Shown piece by piece: positions 10,849 through 23,300 of a stretch of DNA of 64,000 nt. Source of the DNA: Lucifuga dentata (lineage: Eukaryota; Chordata; Actinopteri; Ophidiiformes; Bythitidae); assembly GCA_014773175.1 (NCBI GenBank), contig VXCM01003291.1, forward strand, positions 35,739 to 99,738. Direction: 5' to 3'. Made by a program: the position numbers and the translations under genes. The notes under the pieces are model-generated. The model was not told the DNA's origin and made no database searches. It saw only the letters and a program-made list of their open reading frames with translations. Every line of letters begins with the position of its first letter. The stretch's first letter is position 1.

Positions 10849-13800
10849 ACATGGCGATGTTGCCTGAAGTTGCCACTGTCTTTGATGAGTTGACAGGTTT
10901 GATGGCGGCTGCAGGGCAGAATGGGACGTCTGCAGTTCGAGGAGACTTATGAGACACATGTAGGTGTGTTTTTCCCAGCATGGAGCTACTGGTGATTTGG
11001 CATGTTTGAGTCTAATATATACACAGACCACACACACGTTACTGACAACCATTTCCTAAAATAAACTATCGGAGCGGTAAATTTTAGAATTTTTTCCAAA
11101 CTTCCATTAGTTTCAGTTCATTCTAGTAACATGATAAAAATCAACCTGTAGAGACTTGAAACGTGCTAGAAATAAATACACAGCAAACACAATGTCAGTT
11201 AAAGGACCATACCATCCATTTTACATGTTTGAGCCTAATATATTCAATTTTCATACATGTTACGTTACTGACAATCATTTCCCAAAGGATAAAACCGTAT
11301 TTCAGCTTTCCTGATATTTTGCAAAATCTCTTAATTTTTCAAAATCAAATATTCAAGCGATACACCCACCTTAAAAATCCATGTTTCTCCTGCTAATAGT
11401 TACATGCCTTATTAAGTCAGTGTCCTTTAAATTTTTCAATAAACACAGGTTTTCTTTTGGGACTATATTCCCCGGTGGAGACATACATNCCTTTAAATTT
11501 TTCAATAAACACAGGTTTTCTTTTGGGACTATATTCCCCGGTGGAGACATACATTCACTCCGTGCTTTTCATTGAGCTTAAACACTAAAATTACGAAACA
11601 TTAAAAAAAACAAAACAAAAAAAAAACTATGATGATGGATTACCTATCCCAAGAACATTCCAAGTACCAACAAGCTGATTTTAATAGGCGTATCAGAATG
11701 AACTGAAACCAGTGACGGTCTGGAAATTTTTTTAATTCACCATTCCAGTAGTATGCTTTGGGAAATGATTGTCAGTAATGTTACGTGTATGAAAATTGAA
11801 TATATTAGACTCAGACATGCAAAATGGGTGGTATGGTCCTTTAAAGAGTTTCTGACTCCACTTTGGTTCCTCTGTGTTTTCAATGTGGGTCAACTGCTTC
11901 TGCTTTGGTTAAGAGGGCTTTCTTGTGGGTGTAGGACTTTGATTTAATTTGCTAATGTTAATGAGAAAATCTATACAGTCAAGCAGAAAAACGACAGAGC
12001 GTGCTGGATAACTGAAAGTGAAACTTCACTTTCTTTGGTAATAAAGTGATTTAGTGGTGATGTGCTGTGGTGATTGCAGAGCCTCTTTGAACTGTGAAAA
12101 TCAGAGATTAACCTGTCACAACCTAATTAGCCCAAAGCCACTATAACGCACATTCGGTAAACCCGACTCCTTTATTAACGGGGTGTGATGAGCATGTCTG
12201 CTGCTTTGTCTTTTGCTTCTGCCTGGAATATTATTTGTATTTATGCTTCAATAATCAGAGATACGCTCTAATTAGGAGCTCTTCACTGTGTGTTTGTCAG
12301 CAGACCTCCAACGGCAAATGAAATCTGATGAGTGAAGAGGGTTTGAGCCAAGAAACAACCAATTAGATTTGAGTGGATTTGGGATTTCTACCATTTAGAC
12401 GATTATGGTTTTTAGAGCCATATAAAGTAAAGAGGCTCTGAGGTGTAGCCGGGACGTCGTTAGTGCACGGATGAGGTTTTGATGGGTGGTTGAGATAGTG
12501 TTTTTTGGTGGCGTGCAGCCTCGGGCCTCACCGTCCTCGGTCTCCTGCCACACTATGCCCTCCAGGTTGACGCTGGTGCCCGGCTCGCAGGGTCCCAGGC
12601 ACTCCGGCTCCGTCGCCAGCGCCGCGTCCGCCGTGTTCACCGCCACGGAGCGCGTGCGGACCATGATCTGCTCACAGGGCGAGGAGATGTTGCTGTTGGC
12701 AACGGGAGCGAGAAGGTGCAGGGGAGGAGGCACAGGGGTGGAGGTTGGAGACTCCATCTGAAGCGGGAAAGGCGAGAGAGGACGGGGGTTAGAAACACAC
12801 ACAGACACACACACAGACACGGTCGTAAAACATCAGACTGAATTCTGACACTTTGTAAGAGAGACACAGACCACAAAAATTATGAAAAAAAAATTACAAT
12901 TTGAAATGACAATTTGAACATAACTTCAATTTTTTTTTTCTAAGTCGATATTGTGTACAAGCAATAACACACTGAAAAATGTGTGTATATCATAGATTGA
13001 TGATAAGTAATAGTGGATGAAGAGTGTCTCTCTCTCTCATGTGTGTCAACAATACACCTCCTCAGTATAAAATTTGTTCCATGTCAGAAACAAGTGGAGA
13101 AAGGAGGGAAAAGGAAAATGAAGGAGGAAAAAAGGAGGAAGGGAGGAGGGGGAGACAGGATGCAGAAAGGAAGAAGGGGAGGAGCAAAAGGACAAAGAGG
13201 GAGGAGGAGAAGAAGAAGAGAGGATGAGGATGGGGAAAGAGAGGAGGAGTCAGAAAGCATTCAGGAGCGACCCTAACACACCGTGTAATCATTAAGTGAG
13301 GAGCAGCTGGTGTGGGGAAGCAGTGGGGTGTCAGCCGTCACCATGGCAACATTACCAAACAGCCTCCTCGCCAGGAGACACCGGGAGGCTCAGATGATCA
13401 ACTGCTCAACAGCTGATCTGGGAGCAGCCAGTCAACCATCCCGCTGACCTTCCTCCTCACCCTCTAAAGCCAACCAGAGGTCAAAGGTCGCAAATGACTC
13501 ACCAGATCGCTGACCGCGTGGTGACGATGGCTCTGGTCTGCCAAAGTCAGCAAACCAAGGCTGCTGTGTCAAGAAATTGCTGAATCTGTCAATAGCCAAC
13601 AACGCCTGAGCTAACAGACGCCCTGAAGCAGCACACAAGCTGAACTACACAACACCAGACCATCAAAAACTGCTGACACTCGCTGCCTCAACATTCCGGC
13701 ATCTGACCTGTCTGTCTGCCTGTCTGTCTGTCGTTTGGCTCTGTAGGCTGCTAAAGCCTTACCTGAACAGAAGTCAACACCCAAACACACTTCCTCCTGC

Positions 13801-16800
13801 ATGAACTCTAAATGACTGCTGTCACAGTATGGAGAGAGGGGGGGAGAGAGAGNCACTTCCTCCTGCATGAACTCTAAATGACTGCTGTCACAGTATGGAG
13901 AGAGGGGGGGAGAGAGAGACAAAGGGAATGAGAGAGCGAGAGAGACTCCCTGGAGAGGTGGTAACCTGGCCAACACCTGAGCAGAAGCAGCCAACCAACA
14001 GCAGCTAGAGCAGCTCAGGGTTTCACCTGAGGCCTGAGCGTCCGGGGAGTTGAAGGGAGCCTTTGTTCAGAGTGGAAGCTGAAGCAATTAGCTGCAAAAA
14101 ATACCCGTCGATCATGCATCACCCTGCCAATCAGCATTCGGGCTGATGAAAAGAGTCAGCAGCAACTAGTGCGACTGTTTGGAGACTGAGAAAAGTGACA
14201 TATTTCTGTGACTGTTTCCATTTGTGACTTTGTGCAGAATTTCGCTGTAACTTCCAACCGTGCGCCAACCAAACACCTCAAAGATAAGAATCTTGTAATC
14301 TTAGCTAGCGTAGCTTACTATATTAACTGTAACATTTATCAACGTATTTAAAGGACCATACCAACCATTTTTTCATGTTTGGGCCTAATATATTCAATTT
14401 TCATATACATTATGTTACTGACAATCATTTCCCAAAGCATGCTACTGGAAAGGTGAACTAAAAATATTTTTCCTACCTTCCAGACCTCCACTGTTTTCAG
14501 TTCATTCTGGTACGCTATTAAAATCAACTTGTTGATACTTGAAATGTTCTTGGGATAGGTAATCCATCATCACCAACAAGACGTGTATTCAGGTTTTTTT
14601 TTTTTAGAAGTTTTGCAATTTTAGCATTTAAGTGCAATAAAAAGTGTGGAGTAAATGTATGCCTCCACTGGGGAATATAGTCCCAAAAGAAGACCTGTGT
14701 TTATGGAAAAATTTAAACAGCCGTGACTTCATAATTTTAGGTAACTATTAGCAGGAGAAATATAAATTTTTAAGGTGGGTGTATCGCTTGAATATTTGAT
14801 TTTGAAAGATTAAGAGGTTTTGCAAAATATCAGGAAAGCTGAAATATGGTTTTATCCTTTGGGAAATGACTGTCAGTAACGTAACATGCATAAAAATTGA
14901 ATATATTAGGCCTAAACATGCAAAATGGCCAGTATGGTCCTTTAAAGAGATCTCTAACTGAGCTGGATGTTGCGTTGTCGAACATGATGCTGTAAATCTG
15001 AAGCTTCTGTAACAGTTTGTGCAATTGCTGTTTAGCAGACAACCTGGGAATACCTGATGTTGGTGCATAACAGTTATGGTTAAAAAAAAAACAACCCAAA
15101 AATGACCAAATCTAATCAACAGGACAAAGAGCTTCTTGTAAATCTGTAGACAAAAACTGAAGGGAAGCTTCTGAGCTATTTTTCTGTTGGTGGTTAACGT
15201 GTGCTTTACCTTGTATTTAAAGGCTGTCAAACATTTCAGGAAACCTCTCTGTAGATGTTCTGACAGGAGACCCGGGAAAAATTCTTTCATTTCCTGAAAT
15301 TCCAGAAGACTGCCAGAAGCTGGCTGTGTGTGGCTTACTGGTTTACCAACTGGTTAAGTAGGTGTCGCCGTGGTAACAACAGACAGAAGCCCTCTAACCA
15401 CTCCTCCTCCTCAAGAATAAAAAATGCCAACATGGCTGCCTGGAATGCCAGGAAACCCCCTGAAGACTAGAAAACCCACCACCCGTTCGACTCACCCACA
15501 CACGCTCCCTGCTTCATCTTACAGAGGGGTGGGGGTGTCTTTGAAGCTCTGCTATTGGCTGATGAGTTTAAACTGAAGACACACACACACACACACATAT
15601 GCACAACTTCCATACACTCCCATCTGGGCTGGGAAATACCAGCCTCCTCCTCTTCTCCATTCAGTCAGAGTGGTATTCATTACAATAACAAGCCACATTC
15701 CTTTCAAGGTCATCTGAGAGAGAGGGAGGGAGGGGAGAGAGAGAGAGAGAGAGAGAGAAGAATGAAGTGAGAAAAACAAAGAGGGAGAAAGAAAAAGAAA
15801 GAACAAAAAAGACAGAGAGAGAGAGAGAGAGACCTTTAAATTGCTGGCATTACCTATCTGTCAAAGTGCTGCTTCTGGCTGTTCAAACACTCGTTTCCTT
15901 TCATATTTAATGCAGGAAATTGCGGTATGTACAATACACACGGTGAGAGATTGTTTACAGACATGGGAGATTATAAGGAACACAATTAAAATAAAAAAAT
16001 AGAGTAAAATATAACACACATTTGTGAAATACACAATAAATGTTTTCATTTGTATTTCATTTCCAAACACGCATTTACTGTGTCATAATTAAGTGAAAAA
16101 CATATAGTATAGTGCAAACTTTTTTTTTTATTTGAATGATTGAATTAATTATTTTCATCGTGACATGAATTTTTCATGCCACATTAAAATCAAACCATAG
16201 TACGGTGAAAATAAAACGGGGTTTTTCATTTCACTGTTGTCCAGCAGGGGGCAGCACAGACATGTCAATACTAAATGCAAAGCCCTCTCATTTCTTTTTC
16301 TGAAGCCACTGCGTTATCAGTGCCACAAGGAAAAAGAAAGCACAGTCCAATCACAGCATAGGGGCGGAGCTTAAGCATATTAGCAGGTGATAGTTAGCAA
16401 CCATGTTGGGTCAGGAGAGAAGAAAGGATGGGATTATGGCTCTGTTGCAACAAGTAGAAGAACACACAGTTAGCGACATTTTGACACCGTAGAGTTTCAC
16501 AGTTTCTGGTTCTGTAATCCACTTTCCCAAGTACCTGATTATGGAGGTAATAGGAAGACTGGCCCGGTCGATCAGACTGGTAATGTCCTTTCATATCCTT
16601 GCTGCATCTTCAAACTGTTAGCGTGAGGCTAACTTGTATCTACTGTTTGCAAAGCTCGTTTTGTTTGTTGAGGAAATTCATCTGTGATAAGTTCTATGTC
16701 CTCTATTCTCTCTACAACCACTCCACTCGGAATAATATAAAATCATTGCTAATGCTCACTCAGAGCAAACCACGCTTTAAGCTCCACCCACACACTGTGA

Positions 16801-19800
16801 TTGGACAGTGTTTTCTTTTTCATTCTGGCACTAACAGTGCAGCAGAAAAAGAAAAGAGAGGGCTTTGCATTTAGTATTGGCACGTCTATGCTGCCCCCTG
16901 CTGGACAACAGTGATGTTGTCCAGCAGGGGGCAACTGATGTTTTATTTTCACTCTACTGTGATTTGATTGTAATGTGGCATGAAAAATTCATGTCACAAT
17001 GAAAAACAATTAATTCAATCANCTGTGATTTGATTGTAATGTGGCATGAAAAATTCATGTCACAATGAAAAACAATTAATTCAATCATACAAAAAAACCC
17101 CAAAAAAAACCAAACAAAAAAAAAAGTTTGCAAGATAACGTATGTTTTTCCACTTAATTATGACACAGTAAATGCATGTATGGAAATGAAATACACATGA
17201 AAACATATTGTGTTTCACAAATGTGTATTATATTTCACTTTATTTTTTATTTTAATTGTGTCCCTTATAATCTTCCATANTTCACAAATGTGTATTATAT
17301 TTCACTTTATTTTTTATTTTAATTGTGTCCCTTATAATCTTCCATATACAGCAACATGGTGAGGGGGAGTCAACTACACAATGGCTTCTCTCGCGGTGCC
17401 ATTTAGCTGTCTGCTTATCTTGTCTTTGGCACTGTTGGAGAACACCTCTTTAATTTCTAAATCAGACCAATTTCCAGCCATTTTAGCATTCGTTAAAGAT
17501 GATCTAGGTGCTGAACTTAAAGCGCCAGGCTCTCATCTCACGTGAAAACATCTAACATCAGAGTGCCATTATCTTGTGGCTTTGCTGCCAACGTGGCAGC
17601 ATTTATTCACAGCTGTTAGTGAAATATTATGGGGTCCTACCTAGTAAAAGTGTCGGTGGCACTTTAACAGAAAAGTGACTTGGGTTCTTTTCATCAGGGG
17701 CTGAAGTGAGGCTGAAGTCTTAAATCACAGCCAGTTAACAGGACGTGATTCATGTCTGACAGGAACTCCAGATTCAATATTAGAAACACTGATTAACAGC
17801 TCAAAAACACATTCTCTCTCTCTCTCTGCTGCAGACAGAAAGATGGCAAATTGCCTGCTGACCTCAACTCACACTGTAAACAATGGCTTAAAGGATCATT
17901 CCAGTGATTTTTGCATGTTTGAGCCTCACACATTCAGCATACATGTTACTTTACTGCCAACCATTTTCCAAAACACAACACTGCAGCATTACATTTTGGA
18001 ATAGTTTTTCCTACCTTCCAGACTGTCATTGTTTACAGTTCATTCCAGTACACTATAAAACTTAAATTGTAGATTTCACATGTAGACTTAACATAGATAA
18101 GACATCACAGCAAACCACACAGTTATTATTTTTTGTCGAAGTTACTTAGTTTAATGATCCAACACGGAGCTACACAGAAGAAAATGTTTTTCTCCACCAT
18201 AAAATATAGGTGTCAGGAGAAAACTGCTTTTATCGTTAAATTAAAATGACATTCTATTCTACAATCGTGCGTAGCTGTTAGAAAGCGAAACACTGAAGTT
18301 TAAGGTGGGTGTATCACCTAATTTTGAAAGATTAAGAGATCTGGCAAAGTAACACATTAAATAAAATACAGATTTAAGTTTTGGAAAGTGGTTAGCTGTA
18401 GCGTAACATATGCACTGATAGCACTTACTGGGCTCAAACATGCAAAACCACCGGTATGGTTCTTTAATGTGGTGCTTTATACATCAGAAAAGTGGGGTGT
18501 TGTATTGAGCTGTGGAGGTAAAAGTTTCCCCTTCACACAGCATCAGTCGACTTGTTGCAGCATCTATTAATAAGTAAATGGACATGAAACTCTCTGACAT
18601 GAGAAATGAGAAATTTCCGCTTCAGTGGAAAAGAAGTCAGAGGTGTGAGACTGCACAGGAACCTGCAGCCCGGTCACTCTGGTGCAAATCAATAAGTGTG
18701 TTTGACGTGGTTTCACTGAGGACGTTTTTATGCGCACCAAAATGTATCAACAGTGGCCATGTGAGAATGCTCACGGCAGGAGTGAGAAAATCAAAACAGG
18801 AACAAGTTTCAGTATGCCAGTAACACATAGGGCTGGACGATAAAATAAAATCTCACTTTTTTTCACAATTATGGACAGCATGTCTGACCTGCTGAAAGCT
18901 TCGTGGGCGTGGTATCGGCGAACATGATGGACGAGAGATTGGTAGGTTTAACAAGCAAAAAACGGACTTGTTTGATAGAGCGACCCGCTGCTGCATTTCC
19001 CCCATTAAAAATAGATTTTTTTTTTTTTTTAAANTTTTTTTTTTTTTTTAAATCTCAATTTTGCAATTCAGCCATTTTACACAATGTGCCAAAACATAAA
19101 ACTGAATTAATCAATTAAATTGATTTATTGCCCAGTAGTAACATGGAATAAATTTGAAAACACAAATCGCTTCACATATGGAGCCCTCCTGCTAATATTG
19201 GCAATCTTGGTAAAGAAAAGCAAAATGGATTGTGAAAAAAAAAAAGGTCTTTATTGTTTATCCTCTTGATCTTTCATTGAAAACATTAATCTGAGTTTCT
19301 GGAGACTTTCTGACTCCAAAACCCAACTAATGTCTGCAATTCTCCAGCCGTGATCCTTGGAGATTCTTTGGCTGCTCGAACCATCATCCTCGCTGTGCGT
19401 GGGGTCAGTATATTTTGAATGAAAGATCAAAAGGATAAACAATAAAGACTTTTTTTTTCCCCACAGCCCAACCTAACTCTCTCTGGGTCTAAATCAATTA
19501 ACAGAAAGATAGATTGTCTTATAGTTGGTTCAGATCATGTTCCCACCATAAAAACTTTCCAGAGTTTATTTGTCTGAGACCACATGCTCAAAGGGTGTTG
19601 GCGTTTTGATCATAACTGGAATTGGACTGCAGCGAAGGAGAAAACATCCTGAGTCCAATTCAGCAGAACTGAACCTCCTTCATTGTTCAGATGAATTCGA
19701 AACTTGTACTAACCAACCATATGATGTTGTTACGTTCTCCAGGAGATTCCAACGTTCCCATGTTGAGGGATTCTGGAGAATTGTCCCTTTGAGAGTGCAC

Positions 19801-20137
19801 GTGCTTACTGCTTATGTGCAGTCCTGTTTATAGGCTAAAATTTCTTCTGGACTGAGAATATGATCTGCATCACCTCCAAAATTTAATCATTTCTTCCTCT
19901 CTTACTGTATCTATCTCCCCAAATTTCATCCAAATTCATCCAAAAAAACAGACTTAGTCTGTTTATTTGGACGAATTTGTTTGGACAAATGATACACAAA
20001 TAGTGGTGGTCACATGATCTGCTTGGCGGAAGTACTTAGCAAACTCATGGAAACTGTTACTGGGAAAGATGCGAATACTTTAAACTCGGACTTTAATGTG
20101 GGAATTCTCTGTAATCACATAAAAGGACTGCATGACC

Positions 20138-20176
<39 letters not shown>

Positions 20177-20284
20177 TGAACATACCCAGACCACACATAG
20201 CAATCTACTTCCAACACATTCTGCTCCTACTAGGAATCCTGGAAATGTGTCCGAGTAGTGCAAAGTCAGAAATTTAGCACATAT

Positions 20285-20345
<61 letters not shown>

Positions 20346-23300
20346 TTAAGGGCCAGGGTAAGGAGGCCTTCAGAGGTTAAGATGGGTTCAGCACAGGAGC
20401 ATGACTCTTCATGCCAAGGTCCTCTGCAAGGACACCCGGAACATGCAAAATCCCCCCAAGGACCAATTAATAACTCATCAAAGCCTTCAGAAACCTCTCC
20501 AAGGACCCCAGAACACCAAAGGTTTCTCCAGAATCCCCTCCTGGACCCCTGGAACCCTCTTAAAGATTATATGGGAACTATGACTGTTCGGCCATGCTCC
20601 TCCTCCTCCTCCTCTACTTGGGAGGCCCTCGCTGCTCTCACATGCAGAGGAATGTTAGAAATGAACAACAGGTTAGCAGTTATTTCTCCATGGGATGCCA
20701 AGAAACACTGAGGACCCTGGAATAACATCTGTGAGGGAGGGAGAGCGAGCGACCTAGAGAGTGAATGGAGTTATCTCTCTCTCTCTCTCTCTCCCTCTCT
20801 CTCTCTCCCCCTCCCTCCCTGATGGAACTTAAGGCTCCAGTTCTTAGAATTTAGAATAATTCTGCAGTCTGAGAGAGAAAGAAAAGGATAGAGGGAGAGA
20901 ATCTCAAGATAAATTTCAATTTCAGGGCCTTTTTAATGCAAGCAGGAATCAAACATAAGACTTATTTCCAAATGAAACGAACAAAGCAGACCATTAGATT
21001 TTTGTGGTTAGTTGTAAATTGTGTTGTCATGTCAACGCTTCATACTTCCTTGATCAGTTTGGACGAGTAGTCATAGAAGCCCCTCTTTGGTAAAGTTTAA
21101 CATGAATCCACATTCTGAGGACACTCCCATTTATTCGCGATTTGCCAGAAAGCCTTTCAAGATAATCCGACGGAAGTTGTAGCCCCTTCTGTCGATTTTA
21201 TGTCCAAGTAGAGAAAAAAAGCTTGAACGGGATCCATTTTTTCATACCTCAATACCTTCCAGATCAGGTTTACAGTACTTGGCACATATTTGGAAGCAGG
21301 CTCTAGCCAAACAAAGTGAAACTTTTACAGAAAGGATTACTTTGGGCTATTATCGGCATTATAAAAAATGTGTTCAGCTACAATTACACGGGTGAAATAA
21401 ATCAAATGCTAGGAAAACTAGCACAAACAGCTCCAGCTAACATGACTAAAATCACAGCATTTCTAAAAAAAAAAATAAACAAATTAATTAATTAATTAAT
21501 TAAAGGGAGGATTTGCTGCTTTTCTCTGTTAAATACAATGTCATTTGAATCCTGTAGTCTGTTTAGTCCAAATCAGGGTCTAAATTGTTGCAGCGGTGCA
21601 TTTATCTTTTGGTTTGGTCTCACAAAGAAAAAAATTAAAAATAAAATCCAATCATACTAAAATATAAAGTCTTGTGAGAACAGTTGCTCTGCTCAGAAAT
21701 GACTGAAGGCTGGAGAAAGAAAACTAAAACTGGAAACCTTTATTAAACTAAATAACATAGAACAAAGACAGAATTGGGAATCTTGCCTGGTCAAAACCAT
21801 CATTTGGGCCATTAACCAAGAAAACTAAGACGGAACTAAAAACTAAAACTAAGACTAAACTAAGATGTTTTGAATTTGACTTCAAAACAACTTGCAGAAA
21901 AGCGCTTGTTTCTGTTGCTTCACTTTATGTAAAGAAGACGTGCTGCCTTCAGATGGCTGAACATGAGAACAGAGAGAGAGATACTGAGCATCTACAACCA
22001 CATGCTAACATTCAAATGTTCATCTGAGGATGTTAGACAGGTTAGTTTTTATACGATCGTTTCACTACATCAGTCTCAATTGCAATGTCTAGTCAACGGT
22101 TTAGTTTTGCTGCAGTAAAGGTAACTGTTAAAAAAAAAGTAACTGCTCCACAGTTCGATGGGAATCAGACTGATTGACTGTTTTGGTACCGACCTGAGTT
22201 CGACTGCTGTGTTCAAATGTACCCAAACAAACAAAACTTAAGGGGGAAATGTTCCAGGGTCTGAAACAAACTTAAGTTGAAGTAATTGTGAAGATATCCT
22301 AAATGTTGTAAACATAAAATTTACCTTTATCTATTGGTGTTTTATTCAAAGCAGCATATGCATAAGACAGTAACTTAATGAATGTCTATGGACTGTGGGA
22401 TGCAGAAAAGGCTCGAGCTGGATTTGAACCCAGGACCTTCACACTGTGAAGTTCTCATGGTTGACTTTTGTTTTTTGAGTTAAACGAAATATAGCAGCTA
22501 AATGAATCTTTAAAAACTAATTATTATTCACATCAACACAACAGATTTAACTACTCGCATCCACTTAAAAGATCCATGATAGCAGCTTTCAAAGTCAAAG
22601 TGTGACCTGCTGTGTAAATGAATCCAGAATATCGTCCTCGTTGTTTGACTCTGAGTGGCTGAAACCACGACTTCACGTTGACTTTTCACATTTTCATCAC
22701 TTTCTGCACTTCAGCTCCACTGGAGCTGTTGTAAATATGTGGATATGATGATATTTTTTTGCCTCTATGTTTTGATATCCGCAGGAAGAAATCCTCTGTC
22801 TCTTACGCTGACCTGTGAAACAGAGGATGCCTCATTCGTTTCCTGCTTCCTCTTCCTTCAGGTTTATTGGTTTTCTGCCCATGTTACAGTCTGGCTGTGA
22901 CTGCTGCATTAAAGCAGACCTGCAATGCCTCCGCATTGAATGATTTGGTGTCATTACAGAAATCTTAGGAAAGTGATGGAAGAAAACCGGCAGACAGCAG
23001 CTTGGCCTGTCCCACATTAAGTTGCATTTTATAATAATTTATTGACTGAAGCCACATGGGAGTAGCAGGTTTCCTCACTGGTCAAACATACAGGGCAGGA
23101 AATTATCAATCATCATTTAATCATCAATCGGCTGTTTGACCCTGAATCAAGAATCAGTTTAAGCTTCAATCAATGGCAGATTCACCAAAACACTTTCTAT
23201 GATCAACAGATCCACTATTTTCTGATGTCACAAACCAGGTTAGATAGGATTACACTAGATTATCTCATTCTTAAATAACGTTATTCTTAGCTGACAATTC

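Noticed and set aside
13432..13994. Possible extra exons within znf609 intron 1
   Set aside because: Open frames cross an assembly N, lack family similarity and have no matching splice-site pairs; the known protein needs no exon here.
14748..15290. 180-codon minus-strand open frame
   Set aside because: More than half of it is MITE copy 5; similar frames recur in other copies (11163, 39680, 41881, 58129) with indels and no codon constraint, so the MITE is taken as non-coding.
22405..22455. tRNA gene suggested by a B-box-like sequence
   Set aside because: Only the B box and neighbours are present, in the same context as the SINE heads at 44290 and 50110; no cloverleaf can be formed.
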